The notes under the pieces were generated by a model. It was not told where the DNA came from. It did no database searches and saw only the letters and a list, made by a program, of their open reading frames with translations. A stretch of DNA of 64,000 nucleotides from Psychrobacter cibarius (GTDB lineage: Bacteria > Pseudomonadota > Gammaproteobacteria > Pseudomonadales > Moraxellaceae), in the NCBI GenBank assembly GCA_030686115.1, contig CP131612.1, positions 1,364,001 through 1,428,000 of the forward strand, given 5' to 3'. This document shows, piece by piece, positions 46,765 through 60,333 of the stretch; within the stretch, counting starts at the first letter, position 1; each line of letters starts with the position of its first letter. A program made the position numbers and the translations under genes.

Positions 46765-47991
46765 TCAAATCCCGCAAGGCGCGTCAATAGAGGCAATGAC
46801 ACCGCCGCCCAAACAAACCTCATCGATATAAAATACTGCTGATTGACCGGGCGTCACTGCCCGTTGCGGCGCATCAAATATCACTCGTACTTCTAAACCT
46901 TTATCATCAAGAGCAAACACTCGGCACGCTTGGTCTGGCTGACGGTAGCGCGATTTTGCCATACAACGTAAGCCGTCTTCGCTAAATATATCTGCAGGCG
47001 GTAAACCATCGACCCAATCGAGCTTATAAGCTTGCAGCTCATTACTCAGCATCATGGGATGCTCATGACCTTGTCCAACGATCAAACGGTTATTGTCCAA
47101 GTCTTTTGCCAATACAAACCAAGGCTCTTCTGGGCGATCTTTGACACCGCCAATACCAATACCACCACGCTGACCTAAGGTATAATACATTAAACCATCG
47201 TGTTGACCGATAATATGACCATCATCCGTGACGATATCGCCTTTTTGAGCGGGCAAGTACTGTTGTAAAAAGTCTTTAAAACGGCGCTCACCAATAAAGC
47301 AAATACCCGTTGAATCCTTTTTATTGGCGGTAATAAGATCATGTTCTTCAGCGATTTGACGAACCACTGGCTTTTCAAGCTCACCGACTGGGAACAGCGT
47401 CTTAGCGATTTTATCGCCGCCAACCGCATGTAAAAAGTAACTTTGGTCTTTATTGTTATCAAGCCCGCGTAATAGCTGCGCAACCTCAGTGCCGTTAGCA
47501 TTCGTATAGTTCATACTGCGGCGCGTGTAGTGACCGGTGGCGATATAATCTGCGCCCAACGTCAAAGCATAGTCTAAAAACGCTTTAAACTTGATTTCTT
47601 TGTTGCACAAAATATCTGGATTGGGCGTACGACCCGCTTTGTATTCTGCTAAAAAATGCTCAAAAACCCGATCCCAATATTCCATGGCAAAGTTGGCCGT
47701 GTGTAGCTTCATACCGATTTTGTCACATACCGCTTGTGCATCCGCTAGATCGTCCATTGCCGTACAGTATTCGGTGCCGTCATCTTCCTCCCAGTTCTTC
47801 ATAAACAGACCTTCGACTTTAAAGCCTGCTTGTTGAAGTAAAACGGCTGATACAGAAGAATCAACGCCACCTGACATACCGACAATCACGTGCTTGGCGC
47901 TAGGATTTTCGATATCGGCAAGTGTTAATGGACGATGAGGCGTAAAAGACTCAGAAACGGCTATGCTTGAGGTATCTTGTATGGCTGACAT
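46765..47991 (-). CDS. mnmA: tRNA-specific 2-thiouridylase MnmA
   Basis: 408 residues from the ATG at 47991; a TTG at 48003 is also possible, with GGAG too far upstream to decide. The PP-loop [15 protein letters not shown], the catalytic Cys in [12 protein letters not shown] and the second Cys in [10 protein letters not shown] are present. It inserts sulfur at U34 of tRNAs for Lys, Glu and Gln. There is a 35-residue N-terminal extension before the PP-loop that E. coli MnmA lacks. Confidence 0.96.
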   Translation of the reverse strand: MSAIQDTSSIAVSESFTPHRPLTLADIENPSAKHVIVGMSGGVDSSVSAVLLQQAGFKVEGLFMKNWEEDDGTEYCTAMDDLADAQAVCDKIGMKLHTANFAMEYWDRVFEHFLAEYKAGRTPNPDILCNKEIKFKAFLDYALTLGADYIATGHYTRRSMNYTNANGTEVAQLLRGLDNNKDQSYFLHAVGGDKIAKTLFPVGELEKPVVRQIAEEHDLITANKKDSTGICFIGERRFKDFLQQYLPAQKGDIVTDDGHIIGQHDGLMYYTLGQRGGIGIGGVKDRPEEPWFVLAKDLDNNRLIVGQGHEHPMMLSNELQAYKLDWVDGLPPADIFSEDGLRCMAKSRYRQPDQACRVFALDDKGLEVRVIFDAPQRAVTPGQSAVFYIDEVCLGGGVIASIDAPCGI

Positions 47992-48251
47992 AAAGCGGCT
48001 CAACTATTTGTACGTTCTCCAAAATAGATATTGACGCCAAAAATTATGCCATTGCTACAATAGGTAGTCTTAGCAGAACGACGTCAGCTTATCTTTTGGA
48101 TCTGGTATTATGATAAAATAAACGTCATATTATACCAGTTAATTGAAACTGGTGGCGACCGATGGTGTCTAGGCATTGGTAAAATCGCTTTAGAAATTTA
48201 GATAGTGGTTTTGAATTATTTTAATCACGTTTCACTCATCTTGGAATAATA

Positions 48252-48755
48252 ATGATAAAAATTGGTCAAGGTATCGACGTTCACGCTTTTCACAATAATG
48301 GTCAGCAGCAGCAATATGTGGTGCTAGCAGGTGTGCCTATTGAACACACGCACAGTTTGCTGGCACACTCTGATGGAGATGTGGTGCTGCATGCGCTTGC
48401 TGATGCACTGCTCGGCGCATTGGCGCTTGGCGATATCGGTCAGCATTTTCCTGATACAGATGCTGCCCATGCAGGGTTGGACTCGCGGGTGCTGCTACGT
48501 TATGTCTACAGTAAAGTGCAAGAGGCTGGTTATAGTCTAGGCAACGCTGATATCACTGTGATGTGTGAGCGTCCAAAGCTGGCACCGCACAGTCAAGCCA
48601 TGCGTGATAATATTGCCAGTGATTTGCAGACGGCGGTCAATAATATCAGCGTTAAAGCCACTACCACTGAAAAGTTAGGCTTTACCGGTCGGCAAGAGGG
48701 TATTATGGCCAATGCCGTGGTATTATTAGTCCCTAATGTTGTCGAATCTAGATAG
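48252..48755 (+). CDS. ispF: 2-C-methyl-D-erythritol 2,4-cyclodiphosphate synthase
   Basis: 167 residues. GQGIDVHAF supplies the Asp and His zinc ligands, [20 protein letters not shown] the third His, and [11 protein letters not shown] is the substrate loop. It makes the cyclodiphosphate in the MEP isoprenoid pathway. ispD, often adjacent, is not seen here. A GGA element precedes the ATG. Confidence 0.97.
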   Translation: MIKIGQGIDVHAFHNNGQQQQYVVLAGVPIEHTHSLLAHSDGDVVLHALADALLGALALGDIGQHFPDTDAAHAGLDSRVLLRYVYSKVQEAGYSLGNADITVMCERPKLAPHSQAMRDNIASDLQTAVNNISVKATTTEKLGFTGRQEGIMANAVVLLVPNVVESR

Positions 48756-48971
48756 CTTGGATCGGGTGTCATCGCTGCTTGAGCACTCCGAGTCATATTG
48801 ACTTGGTGAGTTGAGCGCAGATTTTATATATGCAGATTTTATATATATAGTCTATAGATTTGTACTTGTAATACCGTGGCGCTTGCCCCATGTATCAGCC
48901 ATCTCTTTTCTCAATCATTTTGTAATATCAATCACTGTTTTCAATGAACCGCTTTATCAATAGGAGCTTTT

Positions 48972-49322
48972 ATGAGTGAGCAAACCCCAAATACTGCTGC
49001 AAACGACGTTGAACAATTGATCCGTGATCAAATCCGTGACAATAAAGTTATTATTTATATGAAAGGCACGCCGCAATTTCCGCAGTGTGGCTTTTCTGCT
49101 AAATCGATTGAAGTTCTTACTCAAATCGGTCGCCCATTTGCGTTTGTAAATATTTTAGAAAACCCAGAAATCCGTGCGACGTTACCTGAAGTCGCCAATT
49201 GGCCGACTTTTCCACAGTTGTGGATTGACGGCGAATTGATGGGCGGATCAGACATTATTTTGCAAATGTATCAATCAGGCGAGCTTAAGCCATTGGTTGA
49301 AGCAAACAGCCCTGCTGCTTAA
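48972..49322 (+). CDS. grxD: Monothiol glutaredoxin, Grx4 type
   Basis: 116 residues. The CGFS active site is in FPQCGFSAKSIEVL, and TFPQLWIDGELMGGSDI is the glutathione-binding loop. CGFS glutaredoxins carry and transfer 2Fe-2S clusters with BolA partners. GGAG lies 7 nt before the start; a terminator follows. Confidence 0.96.
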   Translation: MSEQTPNTAANDVEQLIRDQIRDNKVIIYMKGTPQFPQCGFSAKSIEVLTQIGRPFAFVNILENPEIRATLPEVANWPTFPQLWIDGELMGGSDIILQMYQSGELKPLVEANSPAA

Positions 49323-49385
49323 TACTTGAGAGTATGCTTTGGATGTCTTTGATATTCAAATAAACTTGATAAGATAAAGCACAGT

Positions 49386-49424
49386 AAACCCAAATGGTCA
49401 GTTAATGGCTATTTGGGTTTTTTA
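49386..49424 (+). terminator. Rho-independent terminator after grxD
   Basis: AAACCCAAAT pairs with ATTTGGGTTT around a 15-nt partly paired loop and is followed by a T-run. Confidence 0.87.
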
Positions 49425-49539
49425 TTGTCTTTACGCTTTAGTGTCTTTAGGCTTCGTTGTTTTTATCGAATTTACCCCCATATAGTGTGCAAGATATCAG
49501 CGATATAAATAATAATTATCATACGAGTGAGAGAGCTTT

Positions 49540-50070
49540 ATGAATAGTCAAGCAACGGAACAGCCGGACGTGCAAAAAGAAGCTGCTGAGCAAGCGGTAA
49601 TCGAAAAACGCCGTGAGCATTTAAAAAATGAATCCACGCGCATCATTGAAATTGCTGGCAATGAGCCACATTCAGCCCTGAAATGTATTCATCAGCTTAG
49701 CGTGGCAGGCGGCGCAACAGAAGCCACTTATATTGCGATTGAGCAGCGTATCGTTGCGGATCAAGATTCTGCGGGAGCTTATCATTTGGCATTATTGGCA
49801 CAGAATACGCCAGATTTACCCATCGATGCGCGTCAACTTATCGAGATGGTCGTTAATAAAGGCGATAACCAGCAGCGTTTGGCATTGCTAAAAAACTTGC
49901 TGCTACCGCCAGTGGACATGATTAAAGAGCAAGTTCTGGCCAGTAATGATGGCGATGCCATTGGCTTGATGAATGCTTATTTGCAGATCAATCCAGAAGG
50001 TTATGGCAGTCAGCATATGCTGAGCACTGGTCAATCAGATCAAATCGTACCGCTGAGCCCTGGTAACTAG
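49540..50070 (+). CDS. Hypothetical helical cytosolic protein
   Basis: 176 residues with no family I recognise. It is soluble, helical and Gln/Ala-rich (EAAEQAVIEKRREHLKNEST, RQLIEMVVNKGDNQQRLALLKNLLLPP). There is no signal peptide, membrane segment or Cys cluster. GAGAG lies before the ATG. It lies between grxD and mnmG on the same strand and has clean coding character, so it is probably a real lineage-specific gene. The helical repeats could be TPR/HEAT-like, but I cannot show that. Confidence 0.7.
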   Translation: MNSQATEQPDVQKEAAEQAVIEKRREHLKNESTRIIEIAGNEPHSALKCIHQLSVAGGATEATYIAIEQRIVADQDSAGAYHLALLAQNTPDLPIDARQLIEMVVNKGDNQQRLALLKNLLLPPVDMIKEQVLASNDGDAIGLMNAYLQINPEGYGSQHMLSTGQSDQIVPLSPGN

Positions 50071-50349
50071 GCACTAGTTATTAAGTTGCTATTTATTAAG
50101 TTGCTAGTTACTAAGTTTAAAAATGATGCTTAACACTTAATGTAAATAGTTTCTACTGCGGCGTTTTTTAAGCATCAAAAAATTGTTATAATGGTGGGTT
50201 AGTAATCCAATATCTAGCGGCTTTTCCAAGTCGTTAACTTTTTAAATCCGACTGACGTTTATTTGCTGATGACCATGCTATTTAGCCATAACATTCTGGT
50301 GATAATAGTTTTTGGCTAAAAGCGGCGTTATGAGTCAAGTGAGGCGTAT

Positions 50350-52245
50350 ATGCAATACCCAAAAAATTACGACGTGGTAGTGATCGGTGGCGGTCATGCT
50401 GGCACAGAAGCTGCTTTGGCAGCCGCACGTATGGGCGCGCAGACCTTGCTATTGACACATAATATTGAGACGCTTGGGCAAATGAGCTGTAATCCAGCAA
50501 TTGGTGGTATCGGTAAATCGCATCTGGTACGTGAGATTGATGCGCTTGGCGGTGCAATGGCGCTAGCGACGGACAAATCAGGTATTCAGTTTCGAGTACT
50601 AAATAGCCGTAAAGGTGCTGCCGTTCGTGCCACGCGTGCGCAAGCAGATCGTATTTTATATAAAGCCGCCATTCGCCATACGCTTGAGAATCAGCCAAAT
50701 CTTGATATATTTCAACAAGCGGCTGATGATATCTTAGTTGAAAATGGTCGTGCGACGGCAGTGGTTACTGCAACGGGTATTATCTTTAATACGCAAACGG
50801 TGGTACTGACCTCAGGAACCTTCTTGGGCGGTGTGATTCATATTGGTCTCGAAAGCTCAAAAGGTGGTCGCGCAGGCGATCAACCTTCTATCAAGTTGGC
50901 AGATCGTTTGCGTGAGCTTAAGCTGCCAGTCGGTCGTCTAAAGACAGGTACGCCCGCGCGGATTGATGCGCGTAGCGTTGACTTTAGTGTGATGACCGTA
51001 CAGCCGGGCGACACGCCGCTACCAGTGATGAGTTATATGGGTGATGTGTCTATGCATCCTGAGCAGGTCAATTGCTACATCACCCATACCAATGCGCGCA
51101 CCCATGATATTATCCGTGAAAACTTAGACCGTTCGCCGATGTTCTCTGGCAAAATCGAAGGCGTGGGTCCACGTTATTGCCCATCTATCGAAGATAAGAT
51201 TCATCGTTTTGCGGATAAAGACAGCCATCAAATCTTTATCGAGCCTGAAGGTCTGACGACACATGAGCTATATCCAAATGGTATCTCAACAAGTTTACCG
51301 TTTGATGTGCAGTTAGAGTTTATTCATAGTATGAAAGGCTTAGAAAGCGCGCACATTACTCGTCCAGGCTATGCCATTGAGTATGATTATTTTGATCCGC
51401 AAAATCTAAAGCCAACGCTCGAAACTAAGTCCATCGATCGCTTGTACTTCGCGGGTCAGATTAACGGTACGACTGGCTACGAAGAAGCTGGCGTGCAAGG
51501 TTTGCTAGCAGGTACTAATGCGGCATTGGTTACGACTAATAACAGCGATTTTGACGTGTGGACACCGCGCCGTGATGAAGCCTATCTTGGCGTGCTCGTT
51601 GATGATTTGATTACCCATGGTACGACTGAGCCATATCGTATGTTTACGAGCCGCGCAGAATATCGTCTATTATTACGTGAAGATAATGCCGATCAACGCC
51701 TAACTGAAACAGGTCGTAAGCTTGGTCTAGTTGACGATGTGCGCTGGCAGGCTTATCAAGAAAAAATGGAAGCAGTTGCCACAGAGACCTCACGTCTCAA
51801 AGATATGTGGGCAACCCCTGCTAACGCGCTAGGCAAAAAAGTCACAGAGCAAACGGGCGAGGTGCTGTCAAAAGAATCGACTGCTTTTGATTTGCTCAAG
51901 CGTCCGCAGATTCATTTTGCTGATATCGCTGCCATCACTGATTCGCAAGTCGATGCCCAAGTGGGTGAGCAGATAGAAATCTCTGTGAAGTACGCAGGCT
52001 ATATTGATCGTCAGCAAGAAGACATTGATCAGATGAAGCGCCTAGAAAATACGGCGCTGCCACTGGACTTTGATTATAGCGTGGTATCGGGATTATCGAA
52101 TGAAATTGTACAGAAATTGACACAAGTACGTCCTGCGACGCTTGCTCAAGCTGGACGCGTGAGCGGTGTGACGCCTGCCGCCATTCAGTTGCTAGCCATG
52201 ACGGTGAAGAAACAGAAAAAAGCAAAGGCCGCGCTAGATTCGTAA
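50350..52245 (+). CDS. mnmG: tRNA uridine-5-carboxymethylaminomethyl modification enzyme MnmG
   Basis: 631 residues. The FAD motif [22 protein letters not shown] (residues 7-28) and [22 protein letters not shown] are MnmG signatures; KTGTPARID and [19 protein letters not shown] follow. With MnmE it installs cmnm5 at U34 of several tRNAs. MnmA, acting on the same base, is also in this window. The start has AGG 8 nt upstream and a terminator follows the gene. Confidence 0.98.
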   Translation: MQYPKNYDVVVIGGGHAGTEAALAAARMGAQTLLLTHNIETLGQMSCNPAIGGIGKSHLVREIDALGGAMALATDKSGIQFRVLNSRKGAAVRATRAQADRILYKAAIRHTLENQPNLDIFQQAADDILVENGRATAVVTATGIIFNTQTVVLTSGTFLGGVIHIGLESSKGGRAGDQPSIKLADRLRELKLPVGRLKTGTPARIDARSVDFSVMTVQPGDTPLPVMSYMGDVSMHPEQVNCYITHTNARTHDIIRENLDRSPMFSGKIEGVGPRYCPSIEDKIHRFADKDSHQIFIEPEGLTTHELYPNGISTSLPFDVQLEFIHSMKGLESAHITRPGYAIEYDYFDPQNLKPTLETKSIDRLYFAGQINGTTGYEEAGVQGLLAGTNAALVTTNNSDFDVWTPRRDEAYLGVLVDDLITHGTTEPYRMFTSRAEYRLLLREDNADQRLTETGRKLGLVDDVRWQAYQEKMEAVATETSRLKDMWATPANALGKKVTEQTGEVLSKESTAFDLLKRPQIHFADIAAITDSQVDAQVGEQIEISVKYAGYIDRQQEDIDQMKRLENTALPLDFDYSVVSGLSNEIVQKLTQVRPATLAQAGRVSGVTPAAIQLLAMTVKKQKKAKAALDS

Positions 52246-52265
52246 TAGTAGTATAACTAGTATAA

Positions 52266-52304
52266 CAAAAGCCCATAACGATATATCGTTATGGGCTTTT
52301 GTTT
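52266..52304 (+). terminator. Rho-independent terminator after mnmG
   Basis: Perfect arms AAAAGCCCATAACGAT and ATCGTTATGGGCTTTT around loop AT, with T-rich sequence after it. Confidence 0.9.
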
Positions 52305-52461
52305 GTTTATAATACATCCGCTGTTAAAAGAAAATAGAGCAGGCGCTTGTCTTACTTGCTATTTTGTCTCTATACTAGGTTAGAAAACTTAATGATTACT
52401 TGTCAATTTATCTCGCTGATGTCCATATTATGATGGGCTTGTCAACGAACTGAGCCTATTT

Positions 52462-53421
52462 ATGATTGATGCTATTGTCTTTGCTATTACCATTGTCTTG
52501 CCCAACCTTGCCTTAATGTGGTTGGGTTTTTTTATGCAGAGACGCGGTGAGGCGAGCCAGACTTTTATTGATCAAGCATCGAGCTTTGTCTTTAATTACT
52601 GTTTACCCTGTTTGCTTTTTTTTAGCGTCGTTGATAGTGATGTCGATTACAGCAAACAAATCACGCTGATAATGGCTGGTATTCTGGTGACATTCATCTT
52701 GTTTATAGGTGCAGAGATTTACGCCAAATATTTTGTGAGCAAACCGGCTGATCAAGGGGTGTTTGTACAAGGGATATTTCGAAGTAATATGGCTATTATT
52801 GGACTGGCAACGGTTGCTAATGCCTACGGAGAACGTGGCTTAAGCATCGGTGCTGTCTATATGGGTGTGGTGACGATACTGTTTAATATCTTAGCGGTTA
52901 TCACTCTCAGCCGTGTGTCCAAAAGTGTGGATGATACTTGGCTCAGTCGCAGTACCATGATTATCAAAAAACTATTTACCAACCCACTGATTATCGCATT
53001 GGTAGCAGCATTTGCTTATAAGGCGTCACCGCTGCCGCCTATTACAGGTGTGATTCATACGACTGGCGATCTACTGGCCGCAGTGGCATTACCCTTAGCA
53101 TTGATTTGCGCCGGTGCCAGTATTGATTTGAAGTCGATGTTGCACCCTTCAGGGCTGTCCATGCAGGCGAGTATCGGACGTATTATTGTTGCGCCATTGA
53201 TTGCCATCGCTATTGGATTAGGATTTGGTCTATCAGGTGTGCATATGGGTGTGTTGTTTTTGATGGCAGCCTCACCAACAGCCGCCGCCAGCTATGTAAT
53301 GGCAAAAGCCATGGGTGGCAATGATGTGTTAGCTGCTAATATTTTGGCTTTTACCACCGTGGTAGGTATGTTTGGAATGGCGATTGGTGCGGCAATATTA
53401 CGCGGGTTGGGATTAATGTAG
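52462..53421 (+). CDS. AEC-family transporter (auxin efflux carrier-like)
   Basis: 319 residues, about ten membrane helices. VLPNLALMWLGFFMQRRG at the start, FVFNYCLPCLLFF, and the C-terminal MAASPTAAASYVMAKAMGG are typical of the bacterial AEC/YfdV family, which exports or exchanges small carboxylates. Substrate unknown. The next gene, an ornithine cyclodeaminase homologue, starts 61 bp downstream and may be cotranscribed. Confidence 0.9.
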   Translation: MIDAIVFAITIVLPNLALMWLGFFMQRRGEASQTFIDQASSFVFNYCLPCLLFFSVVDSDVDYSKQITLIMAGILVTFILFIGAEIYAKYFVSKPADQGVFVQGIFRSNMAIIGLATVANAYGERGLSIGAVYMGVVTILFNILAVITLSRVSKSVDDTWLSRSTMIIKKLFTNPLIIALVAAFAYKASPLPPITGVIHTTGDLLAAVALPLALICAGASIDLKSMLHPSGLSMQASIGRIIVAPLIAIAIGLGFGLSGVHMGVLFLMAASPTAAASYVMAKAMGGNDVLAANILAFTTVVGMFGMAIGAAILRGLGLM

Positions 53422-53482
53422 TAGCCGTTTTGGCGTGATAAAACATGTTCTAATAATAAATCTATAAATAGGAGTACTCAAA

Positions 53483-54514
53483 TTGCAATTACTAAACAAA
53501 GCAATCGTGACCGAACATCTCAATATGCAATCTGCCATTGGGGCGATAGAAGCATTGTTACATCAACAGGCAGCGCATCCCAATTGGATCAAAGCGCCTG
53601 AACGTTTGGTCATTGAAACTTTTAGTGAAGATGACGCCCATAGCTCAGGTTCGCATTTATCCATGCCAGCCACGATGTATGATGGTAAGAACGAGTATAC
53701 CGCCGTAAAATTGGTCACCATTTGTCCTGATAATCCGAGCCGAAATTTACCAACCACAACGGCGATTATTACCGTGTCAAACAATGATACTGGTGAGATA
53801 TTGGCAATTATGGATGGGGTTTATATTACCCAAGTGCGTACGGCAGCATTGTCAGGCATTGCGACCAAATATATGGCAAGCGCTGACTGTCAAAGTGTGG
53901 CGGTGGTCGGTTGTGGTGGCATGGCTTATGAGCAATTACATGCGGTTTTGACGGTACGTCCTGAGATTAAAACAGTATATTTATGGAATAGAAGCAGGGA
54001 AGGCGCTGAGACTTTCAAAGTGAAATTTACTCGTGAGTATCCGCAATGGGACGTTACTATAACGGTTTGCGAAAATATCAATGATGCTATCCGTGATGCA
54101 GATGTTATCAATGTCGCAACCCGCGCAACAGAAGGTTTGTTTGATCTCAACCATATTAAATCTGATGCACACATCAACGCAGTCGGCGCCTATCAGCCTT
54201 CAATGAAAGAGATAAGCAATGATGTCATTGCAAACAGTCGCATGGTCGTTGTCGATGATTTGGTTGGCAGTCGTCATGAAGCGGGCGATTTAATCCAAGC
54301 TCACGATAGTGTCGATTGTGCATGGACATGGGACGACCTCAGTGGTGACTTACAAGCGCTAGTCACAGGGGCGCTACAAGAAAAAACCGCTAAGTCTAAT
54401 CATGGTGTTACGTTATTTAAATCGGTTGGTGCAGCCAGTTTTGATGCAGCAGTCGCTCTATATGTCGCACAACAAGCCGCAAAAAAAAATCTTGGCTCGT
54501 CAATTGAATGGTAA
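53483..54514 (+). CDS. Ornithine cyclodeaminase / mu-crystallin family dehydrogenase, TTG start
   Basis: 343 residues starting at TTG, chosen because AGGAG lies 8 nt upstream and no ATG is better placed. The OCD/mu-crystallin family is shown by the Rossmann motif VAVVGCGGMAYEQL (about residue 140), ALSGIATKYMA, the Arg-bearing VYITQVRTAALSG and INAVGAYQPSMKE. Members include ornithine cyclodeaminase, alanine dehydrogenase and delta-1-pyrroline-2-carboxylate or ketimine reductases; which activity applies is not decided. The AEC gene upstream may move its substrate or product. Confidence 0.88.
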   Translation: MQLLNKAIVTEHLNMQSAIGAIEALLHQQAAHPNWIKAPERLVIETFSEDDAHSSGSHLSMPATMYDGKNEYTAVKLVTICPDNPSRNLPTTTAIITVSNNDTGEILAIMDGVYITQVRTAALSGIATKYMASADCQSVAVVGCGGMAYEQLHAVLTVRPEIKTVYLWNRSREGAETFKVKFTREYPQWDVTITVCENINDAIRDADVINVATRATEGLFDLNHIKSDAHINAVGAYQPSMKEISNDVIANSRMVVVDDLVGSRHEAGDLIQAHDSVDCAWTWDDLSGDLQALVTGALQEKTAKSNHGVTLFKSVGAASFDAAVALYVAQQAAKKNLGSSIEW

Positions 54515-54569
54515 AGCCGTCTGAATAACAGTACGTAAAGATTGCTGTATTTTTATTATGTAGCAAGCC

Positions 54570-54610
54570 AAAAAAAGCCCTCTTTCTAAATAAGAAAGAG
54601 GGCTTTTTAT
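54570..54610. terminator. Rho-independent terminator
   Basis: Arms AAAAAGCCCTCTTTCT and AGAAAGAGGGCTTTTT around loop AAATA. It ends the OCD-family gene (+) and can also serve the small convergent gene (-). Confidence 0.95.
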
Positions 54611-54662
54611 ATTGCTTTAAACGTTAAATTAATACGCCCCTAGCATATTTTTAGAGCGGTTA

Positions 54663-54833
54663 TTAATTTGGATTGTCTTTATTACGTTGGTCTTCGCGCC
54701 GCTGCTTACGTTTTGGGCTGGTGCGATAGGTCAAATAACCACCGACAGCCATCACCGCCAGAAAGGCAACAATGTACATAAATATTGATGAGCCGATAAG
54801 CAGTGAGGCACCGATAATAGGAGTTGCATCCAT
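54663..54833 (-). CDS. Small hypothetical single-pass membrane protein
   Basis: 56 residues from the ATG at 54833 (GGA 8 nt upstream; longer starts, a TTG at 54860 and an ATG at 54842, exist). One or two adjacent hydrophobic stretches (IIGASLLIGSSIFMYIVAFLAVMAVGGYL) are followed by a basic tail (PKRKQRREDQRNK), suggesting an inner-membrane protein with cytoplasmic C-terminus. No family recognised. It ends at a shared terminator, supporting it as real. Confidence 0.65.
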   Translation of the reverse strand: MDATPIIGASLLIGSSIFMYIVAFLAVMAVGGYLTYRTSPKRKQRREDQRNKDNPN

Positions 54834-54881
54834 GTCAAACATCCAGCTAAGGTTTATCAATAATTATGCAAGTGTCTGATT

Positions 54882-55883
54882 TCATTGTAAAGTAAATAAA
54901 TTTAACTCAGGTGTAAGTTCCAGTGAACGTATGCGCGCTGCCTGATCGTAAACGTTAGCCGTCACAATCAGCTCGTCTGGCTGATACTGAGCAAGGAATG
55001 CCGCCAGTCTCGGCTTGACAGTTTCCACAGAACCGATGAATGACACTGACAATGCGCTATCCACCATCATTTTTTCAGCAGGGCTCCAGATACTGTCCAT
55101 ATCGTGAGTAGGTTTCGGCATTTGACCTGTTTCACCACGGCGCAAGCGTACGAAACTTTGCTGCGCAGAGGTAAAATGATACTGTGCAGTAGCATCGTCA
55201 TCGGCGAGTAATAAATTGGCTGCCAGCATGACATAAGGCTTATCTAAATAGGCTGATGGTCTGAACTGTTCACGATAAGCTGTAATCGCTTGCCCAAGCA
55301 TTTGCGGTGCAAAGTGTGAGGCAAACACATAAGGAAGTCCTAGATGCGCCGCTAACGTAGCCCCAAAAAGAGAAGAGCCTAATATCCAGATAGGAACGTT
55401 TGACTTTGCCCCAGGAAATGCCTGTACTGGGCTATTATTTGTACCGTTCCCTAAAAAGTACATCAATTCTTGGACGTCTTGCGGAAAGCGATCAGCATCT
55501 TGCATCTGACGGCGTAGTGCCTGAAAGGTTGCGCCATCAGTACCCGGCGCCCGACCCAGCCCTAAATCTACGCGATCACCATATAATGCCTGCAAAGTGC
55601 CGAATTGCTCAGCGATGACGAGCGGTGCATGGTTCGGAAGCATCACACCACCAGCACCAATACGTATATGCTTGGTTTGGCTGCCGATATGCGCTAGTAG
55701 TACCGACGTCGCTGCACTGGCAATGCCTGGCATATTGTGATGCTCTGCCATCCAATAACGGTTTAAGCCGAATTTTTCTGCTTGTTGTGCTGTTTCAACC
55801 GTTTGGGCAATGCCTTCAGCGATGGTTTTACCCTCAGGCACGGGTGCTAGGTCTAAAAAGGATAAGGGAATAGCGTTACTCAT
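54882..55883 (-). CDS. LLM-class flavin-dependent oxidoreductase (luciferase-like)
   Basis: 333 residues. The TIM-barrel luciferase-like fold is indicated by SFLDLAPVPEGKT at the start, RYWMAEHHNMPGIASAAT, RIGAGGVMLPNHAPLVIAEQ, GLGRAPGTD and WILGSSLFGATLAA. These bind FMN(H2) and position a substrate for oxidation; the family is the YhbW/MsnO8-like group. The substrate is unknown. The CysB-like regulator gene follows upstream on the same strand after a 354-bp gap. Confidence 0.92.
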   Translation of the reverse strand: MSNAIPLSFLDLAPVPEGKTIAEGIAQTVETAQQAEKFGLNRYWMAEHHNMPGIASAATSVLLAHIGSQTKHIRIGAGGVMLPNHAPLVIAEQFGTLQALYGDRVDLGLGRAPGTDGATFQALRRQMQDADRFPQDVQELMYFLGNGTNNSPVQAFPGAKSNVPIWILGSSLFGATLAAHLGLPYVFASHFAPQMLGQAITAYREQFRPSAYLDKPYVMLAANLLLADDDATAQYHFTSAQQSFVRLRRGETGQMPKPTHDMDSIWSPAEKMMVDSALSVSFIGSVETVKPRLAAFLAQYQPDELIVTANVYDQAARIRSLELTPELNLFTLQ

Positions 55884-56237
55884 AAATCACCTGTTTTTAT
55901 GATGCCGCCTTTCAACGACATGGTTATATGGTTATATTGGTATTTGATTCTAGTTATCAAAGAGACTAGCGACAGCAATGATAAACCAGCACCTCAAGAA
56001 TCTAGTGCTAATTCAATATTGCTGTAACTAGTCGCTCAATAGTTCATATAATGGGGCGATTCTATTGAATATAAAGGTTATAAGTTAAGAAGATAACAAA
56101 TCTTAATAATGGGATAGAGTTATAAGAATCACATGCGCGGCAGTCGATTTTGAGTAGAAATGAGAATAGAAAATGACATCATTATCTGTTGATAACGATG
56201 CCATTGACGTTTAGTGAAAATATGAATGAATGGTTCT
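55884..56237. other. Intergenic region upstream of the LLM oxidoreductase gene
   Basis: About 354 AT-rich bases. I see no gene, terminator or repeat. The promoter of the downstream minus-strand gene must lie here. Confidence 0.4.
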
Positions 56238-57167
56238 TTACTGGCTAAATTGTTTTTGACACAGCTCCATAAATGCCCGACCATACTGACGAATTTCCGC
56301 ATCATCCCGTACCGCCATCCAACTGGTAAATCGTCCAAAATGATCGACTGGTATGGCAGTTAAGTTCTGATAATGGCTTGGCTCAAACGCCATCTCTGCG
56401 ATAATACCGATACCCAAGCCCAGACCTACGTAAGTACTGATTACATCAGCATCGAGTGCTGCTAGTACGATATCTGGCTCCAATCCTGCTTCTTCAAAAG
56501 TTTTGTCAATTGCACCGCGCCCCGTAAAGCCACCGTGATAGGTCACAATCGGATAGCTGGCGAGGGTCGGCAAATCCACAGACTCGTGATTGGCCAGTTC
56601 GTGATCGCTTGGCACAATGACGCGATGCGTCCAGTCATAATAGCGATAGCAGCGTAAATAATTGTTATGAAGTAAAGACTCGGTTGCAATGCCAATATCT
56701 GCCTGCCCGCGAATGACCATCTGTGCGATGGTCTCTGGATCCGCTTGTTGTAGTATTAGGTTGACTTTGGGGAAACGCTCTTTAAACTCTTTGACGACTT
56801 GCGGCAATACATATCGCGCTTGCGTGTGAGTGGTGGCAATCGTCAGCGTGCCAATATTCGGATTATTAAAATCGAGACTTAGGTTTTCAATCGTACGGAT
56901 CTCGGCGAAGATAGATTCGATATGCGGCATTAGTGCTGTGCCCATGGTCGTAAGACCCGTTAGGCGTTTGCCTTGACGGACGAATACTTCCGTTTTGAGC
57001 TGATTTTCAAGTGCCGCAATATGTTTTGATAGGCTAGATTGACTGGTGTGCAGTACGGTCGCCGCCTGACTTAAGTTATAGCCATTAATCACCGTATGCC
57101 ATACTGTCTCCAACTGCTTGAGCTGGATCTGTAAATGCCGCTGATTGACTACTACGTCGATTGCCAT
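56238..57167 (-). CDS. CysB-like LysR-family transcriptional regulator
   Basis: 309 residues. The N-terminal helix-turn-helix (about 30-52, LSQAATVLHTSQSSLSKHIAALE) precedes the periplasmic-binding-type effector domain. The phrase TLTIATTHTQARYVLPQVVKEF and the GQADIGIATESL motif are those of CysB/Cbl, which sense acetylserine or sulfate-starvation signals. The neighbouring LLM flavin oxidoreductase could be a sulfonate-type enzyme under such control, an inference. No cys genes adjoin it. Confidence 0.92.
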   Translation of the reverse strand: MAIDVVVNQRHLQIQLKQLETVWHTVINGYNLSQAATVLHTSQSSLSKHIAALENQLKTEVFVRQGKRLTGLTTMGTALMPHIESIFAEIRTIENLSLDFNNPNIGTLTIATTHTQARYVLPQVVKEFKERFPKVNLILQQADPETIAQMVIRGQADIGIATESLLHNNYLRCYRYYDWTHRVIVPSDHELANHESVDLPTLASYPIVTYHGGFTGRGAIDKTFEEAGLEPDIVLAALDADVISTYVGLGLGIGIIAEMAFEPSHYQNLTAIPVDHFGRFTSWMAVRDDAEIRQYGRAFMELCQKQFSQ

Positions 57168-57354
57168 AACTAAATCCTATTGTATAAATATACAAACCCT
57201 GTCTGTATACAAAAGTGAAAATGTACAAATATGCAGTAAGCAGGTAGTGTAAAACAAAGCGTTTATTCTTGTATATACTTAATGGTTATCTATTTATGTT
57301 TATTTGGAATATACAATAAGTCGTTTGTCCGTTGCTAGAAGTAAACCATTACAA

Positions 57355-57388
57355 TAAAAAAACCCTCGATTAAAGAGGGTTTTTTTAA
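57355..57388 (-). terminator. Rho-independent terminator after katG
   Basis: AAAAAACCCTC pairs with GAGGGTTTTTT around a GATTAAA loop with A/T runs. It lies 29 bp past the katG stop on the minus strand. Confidence 0.92.
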
Positions 57389-57416
57389 GATAAAGGCGTA
57401 TCTATTTCAGTGGGTT

Positions 57417-60333
<2,917 letters not shown>

